DNA from: Paraburkholderia azotifigens
Lineage (GTDB): Bacteria; Pseudomonadota; Gammaproteobacteria; Burkholderiales; Burkholderiaceae
DNA: 64,000 nucleotides
Reading direction: 5' to 3'
Assembly (NCBI RefSeq): GCF_007995085.1
Contig: NZ_VOQS01000003.1
Coordinates: forward strand, 2,356,001-2,420,000
Shown: piece by piece, positions 16,858-26,823 of the stretch
How positions within the stretch are numbered: position 1 is the first letter of the stretch
Layout of the letters: the number at the start of each line of letters is the position of its first letter
Notes under the pieces: generated by a model
What the model was told of the DNA's origin: nothing
Databases searched by the model: none
Seen by the model: the letters and a program-made list of their open reading frames with translations, nothing else
Position numbers and translations under genes: made by a program

Positions 16858-17250
16858 TCAGGCAAATGTCATCTCGGCCGGCTTGCGCTCCAGGATCTCA
16901 ACGAGAATGTCGCCCGGCGACCTCACGAAGCAGGCCCGCACGCCGGCGCGCACCTGATAAATGGGTTCGACAATCTCGGCTTCGCAGCTCACCAGATGCG
17001 CGAAGGCGGCATCCAGATCGCCGACGGTCACGCCAAAATGATCAATGCCTTGCATCCGCGTGCCGTGCGGCAGTGCGCGTGTCTCCGCTTCGGCTAGCGG
17101 CGTAATGAAGAGATTGATATTGCCGATACGCAGATCGACGCGTCCGGGGCGGCGAACGATTTCAGCATTCAGGCAGCGTGCGAACCATGCTGCCGTCGCT
17201 TCGGCGTCTCTGGAGCAGAGCTGCAAGTGATCCCATTTGAATTCGATCAT
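16858..17250 (-). CDS. VOC (glyoxalase/dioxygenase superfamily) protein
   Basis: 130 residues, one full VOC domain of two beta-alpha-beta-beta-beta units. His8 in WDHLQLCSRD, His in GIDHFGVTVGD and a late Glu in DILVEILE sit where the metal ligands are. Substrates of the superfamily vary (glyoxalase, ring-cleavage, isomerase), so none is named here. It follows the MFS gene by 25 bases. Confidence 0.8.
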   Translation of the reverse strand: MIEFKWDHLQLCSRDAEATAAWFARCLNAEIVRRPGRVDLRIGNINLFITPLAEAETRALPHGTRMQGIDHFGVTVGDLDAAFAHLVSCEAEIVEPIYQVRAGVRACFVRSPGDILVEILERKPAEMTFA

Positions 17251-17275
17251 GCCGTTTCACCGTAGAGATAGAAGA

Positions 17276-18595
17276 TCAGAGTTCGATACGAGAGAGCTTC
17301 CCGAGCAGCACCGAATACGACAGGGTGCCAAGCAGGCAGATCGCGCCCATCAGATTGAGTGCCCAGTAGAAGTGGCCGGTGTGCTGCGTGATGTAGCCGA
17401 TCATGAGCGGTGTCGTCACGCCGGCGATGTTGGCAGCGAGGCTCGTAATGCTGCTGGTCAGGCCGACGTACTGGCGGGGCGCGATTTCGGAAACGGCAGC
17501 CCACGACATCGAGCCGACGCCTTGCGCGAAGAACGCGATTGTCAGAATGGCAATGACCAGCTCGTTCGATTCGACAAAATTGACCAGCACGACGCTCGAG
17601 CCGAGCAGTGTGCCGATGATAAGCGGCGCCTTGCGGGCAGCGGAAATGGACACACCGCGCCGGATAAAGAAATCCGACAATGAACCGGCGACCAGAATGC
17701 CAAGCGTCGCGCCCATGAACGGCAGTGCCTGGAAGATGCCGACCTTGATCATCGACATGTGGCGCGCTTCGATCAGGTAGGTCATGAACCACGTCGTGAA
17801 GAACACGAGCAGGGTGTTGTTGCAGAACTTTCCAAGGCAGATCGCCAGAATCTGTCGATAACCGAGCAGCTTGAACGCCATCCTCCAGTTGAATTTCTCG
17901 CGCGCTTTCTGCGACGGACTCGCATTGCCGTCGTTGATGTATTGAAGTTCCACAGCGTTGACGCTTCGATGCTTCGCCGGGTCGCGATAGACGCGGAACC
18001 ACAACAGGCTGAACAGAATGCCGAAGCCGCCCGTTACGAAAAACACCGAACGCCACCCATGAATGGACGAGATCCATAGCAACAGGCCTGTAAACAGCGG
18101 CGTACCGATGTACTGTCCCATCACGTAGACGCTCGTGGCGAAACCTCGCTCGCGAGTCGGAAACCATAGCGTCACGGCACGAGCATTGGATGGGAAGGCG
18201 GGAGCTTCGAGCGCACCCATCGCGAGCCGCGAGCCGAGCAGCATGTGATAGCCATTCGCGAGGCCTTGCGTCAGCGTCGCGAACGACCAGCCGACGAGCG
18301 AGAGCGCGTATGCCAGGCGTGAGCCGAGCACGTCGGCGAGAATGCCGCCTGGCAAGAGCGCAAATGAATAGGCGAGGCCGAAAGCGGCAAACAGTTCGCC
18401 CATCTGCATCTTGTTGAGTGCGAGATCCTTCGACAGACCGGGCGCGACAATGCCGAGTGCCGAGCGGTCCACATAGTTGAGAATCGTAGCCACGAGCAGC
18501 ATCGAGAGCACGACATATCTGACCTTCGAGCGCCTCGCCGTGACCGCATAAGCGGACGAGTCCCGCACTGATAGTTGTTCCTCTGCGACTTTCAT
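17276..18595 (-). CDS. MFS transporter, ACS (anion:cation symporter) type
   Basis: 439 residues with twelve predicted helices. ATG at 18595 is taken because GGAG lies 6 bases before it; an upstream ATG (18607) overlaps that site. The first helix ends NYVDRSALGIVAPGLSKDL, the ACS family signature seen in hexuronate, phthalate and tartrate permeases, and LADVLGSRLAY marks the loop 2-3 motif. It imports an organic anion with protons or sodium. Neighbouring SDR, VOC and 2-hydroxyacid dehydrogenase genes suggest a hydroxy- or sugar-acid substrate. Confidence 0.85.
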   Translation of the reverse strand: MKVAEEQLSVRDSSAYAVTARRSKVRYVVLSMLLVATILNYVDRSALGIVAPGLSKDLALNKMQMGELFAAFGLAYSFALLPGGILADVLGSRLAYALSLVGWSFATLTQGLANGYHMLLGSRLAMGALEAPAFPSNARAVTLWFPTRERGFATSVYVMGQYIGTPLFTGLLLWISSIHGWRSVFFVTGGFGILFSLLWFRVYRDPAKHRSVNAVELQYINDGNASPSQKAREKFNWRMAFKLLGYRQILAICLGKFCNNTLLVFFTTWFMTYLIEARHMSMIKVGIFQALPFMGATLGILVAGSLSDFFIRRGVSISAARKAPLIIGTLLGSSVVLVNFVESNELVIAILTIAFFAQGVGSMSWAAVSEIAPRQYVGLTSSITSLAANIAGVTTPLMIGYITQHTGHFYWALNLMGAICLLGTLSYSVLLGKLSRIEL

Positions 18596-18652
18596 CGGTG
18601 TCTCCATGTCAATTGCCTGCCTTTTGCTTTTGTTGTCTGGCAGGGCGACGGT

Positions 18653-19411
18653 TTATCCGCGGCCTACGAAGGGCATGGCGGTCGCCATGATGGTCATGTT
18701 CAGCACGTTCGCTTCGAGCGGCAGACTGGCCATCTGCACGATCGCATTCGCAACGTGTGTCACGTCTATCCGCGCCTCCGGCGCCATGCTGCCGTCCGCC
18801 TGCAGCACACCGAGTGTCATGCGTTCGGTGAGGGGCGTGGCGGCGTTGCCGATGTCGATCTGGCTGCACGCGATGTTGTAAGGGCGCCCGTCGAGCGCGA
18901 GCGATCTGGTGATCCCGGTCACTGCATGCTTGGTGGCGGTGTAGGCGATCGTGTTGGGCCGCGGCGAATGCGCCGAAATGGACCCGTTATTGATGATCCT
19001 TCCGCCTTGCGGCGTCTGTTGCTTCATGAGCCGCCATGCCGCGCGAGCGCACAGGAACACGCCCGTCAGGTTCGTCGCGACGACATCGTTCCAGAAGTCG
19101 AGCGTGTAGTCGTCGAGAGGCACGGCGCCAGCATTACGTCCCGCATTGTTAAAGAGGACATCGAGTCGCCCGAATCGTTCGGCGATCCGCGAGAAAGCGC
19201 TTTCGACCGAGCTTTCGTTCGTGACGTCGGCTCCAGATACGTGTGCCTCGCCGCCCGCAACGCTGATCGTCTCCCTCGTCTCAAGCAGCGGTTCCTCTCT
19301 GCGTCCAATCAACGCAACGGTGAATCCTGCCGCGGCCAGCGCGATCGCCGTCGCGCGACCGATGCCGGAACCTGCGCCGGTAACAGCGGCGAATTTCTTC
19401 GATGCAGACAT
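18653..19411 (-). CDS. SDR family NAD(P)-dependent oxidoreductase
   Basis: 252 residues. The classical short-chain dehydrogenase pattern is complete: [10 protein letters not shown] cofactor loop near residue 11, NNAGR in the middle, the catalytic Ser in NNGSISAHS, and YTATKHA with the Tyr-x-x-x-Lys pair. AAGGAG precedes the ATG. First gene of the minus-strand operon; the divergent 2-hydroxyacid dehydrogenase shares the 289-bp promoter region, which holds two palindromic candidate operators. Confidence 0.88.
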   Translation of the reverse strand: MSASKKFAAVTGAGSGIGRATAIALAAAGFTVALIGRREEPLLETRETISVAGGEAHVSGADVTNESSVESAFSRIAERFGRLDVLFNNAGRNAGAVPLDDYTLDFWNDVVATNLTGVFLCARAAWRLMKQQTPQGGRIINNGSISAHSPRPNTIAYTATKHAVTGITRSLALDGRPYNIACSQIDIGNAATPLTERMTLGVLQADGSMAPEARIDVTHVANAIVQMASLPLEANVLNMTIMATAMPFVGRG

Positions 19412-19480
19412 TGCTCAATCTCCTTTTTGTTCGAGTCATCACGGAAAGAGAATTGCATCCGCGGACTGAGCGGCGCAATC

Positions 19481-19497
19481 TTGATTCGTTCAATCAA
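19481..19497. promoter_or_regulatory. Palindromic operator TTGATT-N5-AATCAA, copy 1
   Basis: A perfect 6-bp arm palindrome in the divergent region, 70 bases above the SDR start. It is followed by CATCAAGAG, which is also found after copy 3 at 28854-28870. Copy 2 is at 19623-19639. Confidence 0.6.
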
Positions 19498-19622
19498 CAT
19501 CAAGAGCCACGCGGGTTCAGCACCGCATCAGGGTTTTCCTGATGAGCGCAAAGCGCATGGCAATAGCGAATCGCAACGGCCGGGCGTGCGTTCGCGATCA
19601 TGGTGGCGACCTGCTTTATAAG

Positions 19623-19639
19623 TTGATTCTTCCAATCAA
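19623..19639. promoter_or_regulatory. Palindromic operator TTGATT-N5-AATCAA, copy 2
   Basis: Second perfect copy, 142 bases from the first and about 60 bases before the 2-hydroxyacid dehydrogenase start. The spacing allows looping or independent control of each promoter. Confidence 0.6.
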
Positions 19640-19700
19640 CATTGACCTCCGGCAATCGGGTTCCGTAGTCTGTGTGTGCCTGACGAACTGGAGAAAAAAC

Positions 19701-20663
19701 ATGCCGGAAAACAACCGCACCAAACTGTTGATCGCCCGTAGAGTTCCCAGCGCCGTGGCGAGCCGCGCCGTATCCGAGTTTCGCGCGTACGTGACCGAGT
19801 CTGATATGGACGCGTGGTCGGTAGTCGATTTCTGCAAGAAGCACGATGTGCCGGCTGTTCTGATCGGAAAGAAATCCGGGCTGCAGGAAGACCACATCGC
19901 TGCATTGCCGTCGACGGTGAAGATCATCGCGAATGCGAGTGCGGGCGTCGATCACATGAATGTGGCCTTCGCACTTGAGCGCGGCATCGTTGTCACAAAC
20001 GCACCCGATGCGTTGACCGAATGCACGGCGGATTTCTCGATGCTGCTGGTGCTCGCCGCGTGCCGCCGCGCTTCGGAGTATGAAAGGATCATGCGAAGCG
20101 GATGGGGCAAATCATTCGGCATGACGGAAATGCTCGGTACACGCGTGAACGGCAAGACGCTCGGTATCGTCGGCTTTGGTCGTATCGGACGCGCGGTTGC
20201 GAAGCGCGCACAGGCGTTCGGTATGAAAGTGGCGTACACGGACATTCAGCGCGCGTCGCCAGCGCTGGAGAACGGAGCCATGTTCTACCCCAGTCTCGAA
20301 GAGCTGCTGCCGCATAGCCAGGTGTTGACCTTGCACGTCCCTGGCGGCGGCACGCCGCTCATGACGAAGAAGGAATTCGGCCTGCTGCCGGAAGGAGCGG
20401 TTTTCGTCAATGCAGCGCGCGGCGCGCTGGTCAATGAAGATGCGCTATACGAAGCGTTGACGTCGGGGCATCTGTTCGGCGCGGGCCTCGACGTGTATCG
20501 CAATGAGCCCCATGTGGATGTACGGTTCGCCGGACTGCAAAACGTGTTTCTGACGCCGCATATGGCCAGCGCGACGATCGAGACTCGCGATCAGATGGGC
20601 TTCACCGCATTGGACAATATCGCCGCCGTGCTCGACGGGCAGAAGGCGTTGAACCCGGTGTAA
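19701..20663 (+). CDS. D-isomer-specific 2-hydroxyacid dehydrogenase
   Basis: 320 residues. The ATG at 19701 has GGAG at a good distance. The NAD-binding GFGRIGRAVAKRAQAFG motif is central; catalytic Arg (VNAARGALVNEDAL), Glu (YRNEPHVDV) and His (LTPHMASAT) are present. It resembles glyoxylate/hydroxypyruvate and 2-ketogluconate reductases (GhrB-like), which reduce a 2-ketoacid to the D-hydroxyacid. Divergent from the SDR-MFS operon. A decayed fragment of a second such gene follows. Confidence 0.88.
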   Translation: MPENNRTKLLIARRVPSAVASRAVSEFRAYVTESDMDAWSVVDFCKKHDVPAVLIGKKSGLQEDHIAALPSTVKIIANASAGVDHMNVAFALERGIVVTNAPDALTECTADFSMLLVLAACRRASEYERIMRSGWGKSFGMTEMLGTRVNGKTLGIVGFGRIGRAVAKRAQAFGMKVAYTDIQRASPALENGAMFYPSLEELLPHSQVLTLHVPGGGTPLMTKKEFGLLPEGAVFVNAARGALVNEDALYEALTSGHLFGAGLDVYRNEPHVDVRFAGLQNVFLTPHMASATIETRDQMGFTALDNIAAVLDGQKALNPV

Positions 20664-20689
20664 GCTCGCCCATCGGCTGAACAGGAGGA

Positions 20690-20887
20690 TGTTGCATGCA
20701 GCGACGCGGACCCGTATCTGGACGTATTGCCGCGCCCGACGTCGAGCGTGTGGAGCTCGACGTGCTGTGTGGGCAAAGCGATTACATCTCGCTGCACTCG
20801 CCGCTCACACCGGGCACGCGCAAGCTGATCGACGCTCGCCGCCTCGCCCTGATAAAACCGAACACCATTGTCGTGAATACCGCGCGG
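20690..20887 (+). pseudogene. Decayed fragment of a second 2-hydroxyacid dehydrogenase
   Basis: One frame reads VERVELDVLCGQSDYISLHS and goes on to LIDARRLALIKPNTIVVNTAR, a clear match to the mid-domain of D-2-hydroxyacid dehydrogenases. The bases before it match the family in another frame (DPYLDVLPRP). Both ends are missing. It is not a copy of the adjacent intact gene, since the residues differ throughout. Confidence 0.7.
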
Positions 20888-21128
20888 CTGCCTCATCGCC
20901 TTAGGTACCGTCTCGACTTCGGGAAAGCAGGGAAATTGTGATCAGAGATACGTGCCGCTCGGCTGATGCGGAAGTGGCTTGTGGGGAAGAATGCCGGATG
21001 AAGCCTGCGACTCTGATCGGCGCCTGTTGAGTGGCTCGTTACCAGCAGAAGTCGAACGGATTAGTCATCGTTGTAGGCACCCCCTCAGCCACTTCTGGAA
21101 GCTGAGGGCCCAACTGAGCGTAGCTTGG

Positions 21129-22475
21129 CTACATGGGGTCGGCTTCGGCAGTGGAGGAAATCGCGTTGTCTGGCTCCGTGCGGCTCACCCTGATGAGACA
21201 TACCGCAAGCATCGCGATAGCCCCGGGAATCGCAATCGCGAAGAAATTCTGATGCAGCGGCAGTGACTGACTCACGAGGTATCCGATCACAATCGGCGCC
21301 AGGATTGCACCGCTTCGTCCGACGCCCGATGCCCAGCCGATGCCCGTCGACCGCGCTGCGGTTGGATAGAACTGCCCAGCGAACGCGTATGTGACGATTT
21401 GCGTGCCAATCGTCGAGGCTCCGGCCAAGCCAACGAGAAAGAACAACGCCGCGACGGGTACCTTGACTCCCAGCAAGCTGATAGAAACCGCAGCCAGCCC
21501 ATACATCGCGATCAGGACGTGCTTGATGTCGAAGCGGTCCGCGAGCCATCCGCCGCCGATTGCGCCAATCATCGCCCCGAAGTTGAGAACGAGGACAAAC
21601 GTGAGCGCGGAGCCAAGGCTATAGCCCGCACCTGCCATCAGCTTGGTCAGCCACGAGCTCAACGCATACACCATGAAGAGACACATGAAGAAGGCGATCC
21701 ACAGCATCACGGTGCTGGAGCCGCGGCCATCGGCGAAGAGTTGTTTGATGGGAGAGCCGGCTTCCGTGCCCCTATCATAAAGCGTGAAACGATCGGCTTG
21801 CTGAGGGACGTAGGCCGGGTCGATTTTCGCAAGAATCTGTTTCAGCTTGGCCTCGCGCTGGTTGCTTACCAGGAAGGCCAGAGACTCTGGCATCAGCTTC
21901 CAGATGACCGGCGCGAGCAACGCGGGGATACCTGCTGCGAAAAAGACGGATTGCCAGCCGTAACGTTCGATCATCGCTTTCCCGACGAGGGCCGCGAGCA
22001 TCCCGCCCAGGGAATAGCCGCTGAACATCAAAGTGACCATGGTGCTGCGGATTTTGCGTGGCGAATATTCACTCATCTGCGCAACCACGTTTGGCATGAC
22101 ACCGCCGATTCCAAGGCCCGCGAGGAATCGCGCTATTCCGAACGTCATCGGATCGCCGGCCAAGCCCGCCACCGCAGTGAAGATGCTAAAAAGGAGCAAA
22201 CAAATAACTATTGCAGGAACGCGCCCGATGCGGTCCGCGATGGTGCCGAGAAACACGGCGCCGAGCATCATGCCGAGCAAGGCCGAACTCACCATGAAGC
22301 CGGCGCTTGTCGGCGCAACGCCCATGTCGCGCATGATCGAGGGTAGCGCAATGCCGACGACTGCGAGATCGTAGCCGTCAAATATGATGATGAGCGCGCA
22401 CCAAAAGAGCAGCAACAGGTGGAACTTACTGAATCGTGCTTCGTCGCAAAGCTTTTGAACGTCAAGATGGCGCAT
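21129..22475 (-). CDS. MFS transporter, aromatic acid:H+ symporter (AAHS) type
   Basis: 448 residues with twelve helices. The start MRHLDVQKL at 22475 has AAAGGAG before it. FDGYDLAVVGIALPSIMRDMG in helix 1 and GTIADRIGRVPA in loop 2-3 are AAHS signatures (PcaK, BenK, MhpT). Such carriers import benzoate-like or hydroxycinnamic acids with protons. No ring-cleavage genes lie nearby, so the substrate is open. A second AAHS-like gene is at 23839. Confidence 0.85.
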   Translation of the reverse strand: MRHLDVQKLCDEARFSKFHLLLLFWCALIIIFDGYDLAVVGIALPSIMRDMGVAPTSAGFMVSSALLGMMLGAVFLGTIADRIGRVPAIVICLLLFSIFTAVAGLAGDPMTFGIARFLAGLGIGGVMPNVVAQMSEYSPRKIRSTMVTLMFSGYSLGGMLAALVGKAMIERYGWQSVFFAAGIPALLAPVIWKLMPESLAFLVSNQREAKLKQILAKIDPAYVPQQADRFTLYDRGTEAGSPIKQLFADGRGSSTVMLWIAFFMCLFMVYALSSWLTKLMAGAGYSLGSALTFVLVLNFGAMIGAIGGGWLADRFDIKHVLIAMYGLAAVSISLLGVKVPVAALFFLVGLAGASTIGTQIVTYAFAGQFYPTAARSTGIGWASGVGRSGAILAPIVIGYLVSQSLPLHQNFFAIAIPGAIAMLAVCLIRVSRTEPDNAISSTAEADPM

Positions 22476-22866
22476 GAGGTCTCCTTTCATGCATGGTTTA
22501 TGGCTCGATGAGGATGTACACGGCTCTACGCACCTATTGCGTGTAACCGCGATTTCGGATTCGGATGCGAGGGTTTCCTCGGCCAGCGTCGTAGATCACA
22601 ACTGCCGCTTAGACCCACTACGCAGAGGTATGGCTGTGACGCAAGATGTCCTTCACCATCGCGGTTAATCCTTTTAGATTTCTTTGTGCAGTAGCGCGGC
22701 TCAGGATAGGTGAAGCGCTGAAGAAGCGTCCAATACCGTTTAAGTTGAGCTTGATACTCCGGGGGAATGGAGCGTTCGCTTAAGTAAATTGGATAGCAAC
22801 ATGATAGGTAAAGATCCCTCGTCTGTGCTAACCAAAGCATTTGCTAACCTAGAAGGGTTTACCATC

Positions 22867-22950
22867 TCAGAACATGTCGAAGGCCGCGCTCGCGAGCTTG
22901 TGTGCGAGTGCCTTCATCGCGACCACGGGCATGCGTCGGGTTTTCTTGCA
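22867..22950 (-). pseudogene. IS110-type transposase C-terminal remnant
   Basis: Minus strand reads ECKKTRRMPVVAMKALAHKL and ends in a stop at 22867. The MPVV-AxKALAHKLA stretch is typical of the very end of IS110-family transposases. Only about 28 codons survive. Confidence 0.6.
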
Positions 22951-23072
22951 CTCATAAAAGCGTCACGCTTGCCTCGCATCACGCCGCGCAAACCCAGTTG
23001 CTTCATCAACCGTTCGACCGTGCAGCGCGCCACCGCGATACGCTCCCGGTTCATCTGCTTCCAGACTTTATC
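22951..23072 (-). pseudogene. IS3-type transposase OrfB fragment
   Basis: Minus strand reads VWKQMNRERIAVARCTVERL and then MKQLGLRGVMRGK, the HTH_21-like N-terminal part of IS3-family OrfB. It directly abuts the IS110 remnant and belongs to a different subgroup from the complete element at 13749. Confidence 0.65.
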
Positions 23073-23124
23073 TGTGCAGTAGGAGCATCGCTCCCAAGAT
23101 TGAGCATGTGTTTTAGCGAACGCT

Positions 23125-23838
23125 TGCTTTCTTAGATATAGCGTAGATGTACTTGATTTGCTCGCATTGCCGCTGCTATGGCTGGTTCAAGTCGCGGTGC
23201 AATTTCTTGGCGTCGTCCGCACCGCATCCGCAAGAGCGTGCGCCTGGTAGTTGTGTTGGCGCAAACCCAGGTGTATTGATTGGTCACGCGCTCCCGCCTC
23301 CCCCAATCATCGACCGCTGGGATGCCCAGACCGTGAGCCGAAAAGAGCCTGGCACTGCAGATGCAGCAAGCCGATCCTTTGAATTCTCCTATGTACACCG
23401 GTCTGGTACCGATGGTTTCGGGGGCTCTCCGCGAGCGAGGGGACAGCCAACACCGGCCCTCGCCAAGAAAAACCGGATGCGCGCTCACGCGTGCCGAAGC
23501 GGGGTGGCGGAAACTGTTCCCTTTAAGCAGGTAAAGCCTGAGAGGCAGCTATTTATTTCTTGCATCACGTCTTCAATGGATGACGCAATTCCTGGCGCAA
23601 CGGAGGCAGTTTTCCTTTGTTCTATGTCAGAGAGCTGTCGTTGCGAGAGCGGTCGAGTGACGCTCACGAAGGCAAGTGTTTATCTGCCCAGGTCTCGAGG
23701 TAAGGGTCGGCCTACGACTATACCGCTCCGGTATTGATCCAGTCTGCATTGGTATTGGACCGCTCGCGGTCGGCTGTCTTAATCTTCCTATCGCCTGAAA
23801 TCAACAATGACAAAGAGCGCCCCGAGCGCGGAGACCTT
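23125..23838. other. Gene-free stretch before an MFS gene
   Basis: No supported gene. Close to the MFS start, GGTATTGATCC and GGTATTGGACC (23721-23756) form an imperfect direct repeat about 23 bases apart that could be a regulator site. Confidence 0.4.
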
Positions 23839-25176
23839 ATGAGCCATCCTCTTGACATTGCTTCGACGATCAACCGTGAGCCACTGCGGGCGTTTCAGTG
23901 GGCGGTCTTTCTGCTGTGTTTTGCAACGACGCTATTCGACGGTTTCGATACCCAGGCCATCGCATATACGGGTCCGGCGATCGTCGCGGCGTTTGGCCTC
24001 AAGGCCGGGGACCTGGCGCCCATCCTGATCGCCGGAACGCTCGGCATGACGATTGGCGCGATGACGCTCGGGCTGGTCGGCGACCGGATCGGACGGCGGC
24101 CCGCATTGCTCGGCGGAGTACTGCTGTTCAGCGTGGCATCGTTGCTGACGGCATTTGCAACGGGCACCGGACAGATTCTCGTATTGCGTTTCATTGCGGG
24201 ACTTGGCATGGGCGGCTGTACGCCGGTTCTGCTCGCGCTCGCGGCAGAGTATGGCCCAGCGCGGCATCGAGGCGCGATCATGACGGGTGTATTGCTCGGC
24301 CTGCCAGCCGGCGCGATGCTAGGCGGCCTGCTGGCCGCGCGCATGATGCCTGTCATTGGCTGGCAAGGCGTGTTCGTCGTTGGCGGAGCGGCGCCGCTTG
24401 CGTTGCTCGTCGTTCTTTACCTAGCATTGCCTGAATCGTTGCAATATCTGGTCAGCAAACAGCGCATCACCAGCACAAAGCAGGTGCACGCGATCCTGCG
24501 CAGACTGTTGAGCGCCGAGCCGCCCTCCAATGTGAGTTTCCAGATCCACGAGACGACAACGCGGGCGAGTGTCGGCGCGCTCTTTCGTGAGGGCAACGCG
24601 CGAAACACTATCGCAATCTGGGCGGTGTACTTCTTTAACTGGATCGCGTGGTTCATGTTTCTCTCGTGGCTGCCGACGGTTCTCAAGGCGTCCGGCCTTT
24701 CTGTTGAGCAGGCGCCAATGGGCACGGTCGTCGTCAACGCAGTATTCATTCTTTGTGCGATTCCGCTTTCGATTCTGCTTCCCAGGATCAGCCCACGCCG
24801 CATTCTGATCGTACTGCTCACCTTCGGTATCGCGATCGCAATCGGCCTCGCGAACTCTGGCACAGCGTGGAACCTCGTATTCGTGCTGGCGGGCGCCGCT
24901 GGTCTCGGCATCGGAGGACAGCAGATCGTGCTGAACTATCTGGTCGTGGGCGCATATCCTACGTCGCTGCGCGCGACGGCAACCGGTTGGGCAATTGGCA
25001 TGGGACGCGTGGGCGCAATCCTGGGGTCGGCAATCGGCGGTACATTCCTTGGCATAGGGGGGCCGAACGGCTTCTATCTGACGCTTGCGGTGCCGCTGTT
25101 AGCGGCATTGCTGGCTGTCGTGGTTATCCGTACAAATCAGCAGGCTATCGATCCGAATCTGGCCGTGGCTCATTAA
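23839..25176 (+). CDS. MFS transporter, AAHS-like
   Basis: 445 residues from the ATG at 23839, with GGAG just upstream. Helix 1 reads FATTLFDGFDTQAIAYTGPA, close to PcaK-like 4-hydroxybenzoate and related acid carriers, and LVGDRIGRRPALLGG is the loop 2-3 motif. Twelve helices, intact. It probably imports an aromatic or related carboxylate. It stands alone, with no enzyme in the same operon. Confidence 0.83.
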   Translation: MSHPLDIASTINREPLRAFQWAVFLLCFATTLFDGFDTQAIAYTGPAIVAAFGLKAGDLAPILIAGTLGMTIGAMTLGLVGDRIGRRPALLGGVLLFSVASLLTAFATGTGQILVLRFIAGLGMGGCTPVLLALAAEYGPARHRGAIMTGVLLGLPAGAMLGGLLAARMMPVIGWQGVFVVGGAAPLALLVVLYLALPESLQYLVSKQRITSTKQVHAILRRLLSAEPPSNVSFQIHETTTRASVGALFREGNARNTIAIWAVYFFNWIAWFMFLSWLPTVLKASGLSVEQAPMGTVVVNAVFILCAIPLSILLPRISPRRILIVLLTFGIAIAIGLANSGTAWNLVFVLAGAAGLGIGGQQIVLNYLVVGAYPTSLRATATGWAIGMGRVGAILGSAIGGTFLGIGGPNGFYLTLAVPLLAALLAVVVIRTNQQAIDPNLAVAH

Positions 25177-25364
25177 GCTGGCGGTCGCGGACTGCCCGGC
25201 GCAATTGTCGAAAGAGATTTGACTCGCAAATCGCACTGGTGACCGGTGCGGCGGCGCAAGGGCTCCGACGACCGCACTTCCAAAAGAGTCTGACCGTGTT
25301 GTACTCCCATGTCTGGCGCTCATTTTCATGACGCAGTTGCGTCGTCACTCACGAAGGAATCGAA

Positions 25365-26525
25365 GTGCGGAATCTTGTCTTCACGATCAGGGTCAAGTTA
25401 ATGCTAGCGTTCGGCGCCTGGGTAGCACTGATGCTGGTCGTCGGACTGATGGCAATAGTCGCACAAGGGCGCCTCGACGCGAATACGGCATCGTCATCCC
25501 GGTCCTCGTTGACGGGTTTGATCGCGGTGGCGTCAATGGGATGCGCCGTCGCGATCTATTGTGGCCTCCATCTGAACCGTGTGGTATGTGGTGGGCTGAA
25601 CCGCATGGGCAGAAAGTTTGAGGACATTGCGACAACCCTTGATTTGTCAAAGCGGTCTTCGAGTCCGCGCATGGACGAGTTCGGCCGGGCAGCCGTCGCG
25701 TTCGATAAGCTGATGCGTCGCATAGAAGAGACCATGTCGGCCGTGCATTTATCGTCTGATTCCGTTGCCACCTCTACGCGCGAAATCGCTGCTGGAAACC
25801 TTGACCTTTCTGCACGCACAGAAGAACAGGCAGCGTCGCTGGAGGAGACAGCATCCAGCATGACGCAACTGACCGAGACGGTGAAGCAGAACGCTGACAA
25901 TGCGCGTCAGGCGAATGTACTTGCCACGAATGCAACGGACATCGCTGGTGCAGGCAGCAATGTCGTTCATGCCATGGTTGCCACCATCGAGAATATCCAC
26001 GGTAGCTCGAACAAGATTTCCGAAATCACGGGCGTAATTGAAGGGATAGCTTTCCAGACAAATATTCTCGCGCTCAATGCCGCTGTAGAAGCGGCACGGG
26101 CTGGCGAACAGGGAAGAGGCTTCGCGGTGGTGGCCAGTGAGGTTCGTAGTCTGGCTCAACGATCTGCGTCTGCGGCAAAGGAGATCAAGGACCTGATTGC
26201 CTCAGCTGTAGCAGCGATTCGGGATGGGTCGCAACAGGCCATCGGAGTTAGCACTGCGATGGACGAGATTAAGAATGCTATCAACCGCGTTTCCCAGATT
26301 GTCGGTGAAATCGCTGGTGCGTCGGAAGAGCAAAGCCGTGGCATCGAACAGGTCAACCAGGCGGTCAATCAGATGGACCAGGTGACCCAGCAGAATGCGG
26401 CGCTGGTCGAGCAGGCGGCAGCAGCAGCTCAGTCGCTCGAGGACCAGGCGGCTAAATTAAAAACTGCTGTTTCGTCATTCAAGCTTGCTGATACAAGCGG
26501 CTTCGCAGCAGCAATCGACACATAG
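25365..26525 (+). CDS. Methyl-accepting chemotaxis protein without a periplasmic sensor domain
   Basis: 386 residues, starting at GTG behind GAAGGA. Two membrane helices (about 10-33 and 48-66) are joined by only about a dozen residues where the family usually has 150 or more. A HAMP-like linker and the full signalling domain follow, with the hairpin tip [20 protein letters not shown] and methylation-type helices on both sides. It therefore cannot bind a ligand outside in the usual way and may read membrane or energy state, or mix with other receptors. Confidence 0.88.
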   Translation: MRNLVFTIRVKLMLAFGAWVALMLVVGLMAIVAQGRLDANTASSSRSSLTGLIAVASMGCAVAIYCGLHLNRVVCGGLNRMGRKFEDIATTLDLSKRSSSPRMDEFGRAAVAFDKLMRRIEETMSAVHLSSDSVATSTREIAAGNLDLSARTEEQAASLEETASSMTQLTETVKQNADNARQANVLATNATDIAGAGSNVVHAMVATIENIHGSSNKISEITGVIEGIAFQTNILALNAAVEAARAGEQGRGFAVVASEVRSLAQRSASAAKEIKDLIASAVAAIRDGSQQAIGVSTAMDEIKNAINRVSQIVGEIAGASEEQSRGIEQVNQAVNQMDQVTQQNAALVEQAAAAAQSLEDQAAKLKTAVSSFKLADTSGFAAAIDT

Positions 26526-26823
26526 TCCGCCACATGTCTTCGTCGAAAATGCTGGCCGACGGCTTCGTGACAGATACGCGTTCAAACTTCCGGAAATCGT
26601 CGTCTGCGATCTCGGACTTGAATCCGTGTGTCTTCTGTGGCGGCCGGAACGAAGGCATGTAACGGCAGCGGGCCGCGAGTACTCATTCACTCGCGTCGGC
26701 AGCTGACATTCGAGGCCACAACGCCTAGCTGAAATTCGTCGGCAAGAAGGGGCCTGTGGCGAAACTGCCGCCCCTGCGACGCCGTGGATGCCGTGAGTAT
26801 GCAATCCCGGCTGACTCGTGCGC

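Larger units (their letters stand above)
22771..23124. repeat. 10-bp inverted repeat around the IS remnants
   Basis: AGCGTTCGCT at 22771-22780 and AGCGAACGCT at 23115-23124 are exact reverse complements that bracket both transposase remnants. They may be ends of an old element, or chance. Confidence 0.3.

Noticed and set aside
23132..23488. A 118-residue minus-strand frame before the AAHS-type MFS gene
   Set aside because: No ribosome site, domain or compositional support; probably chance.
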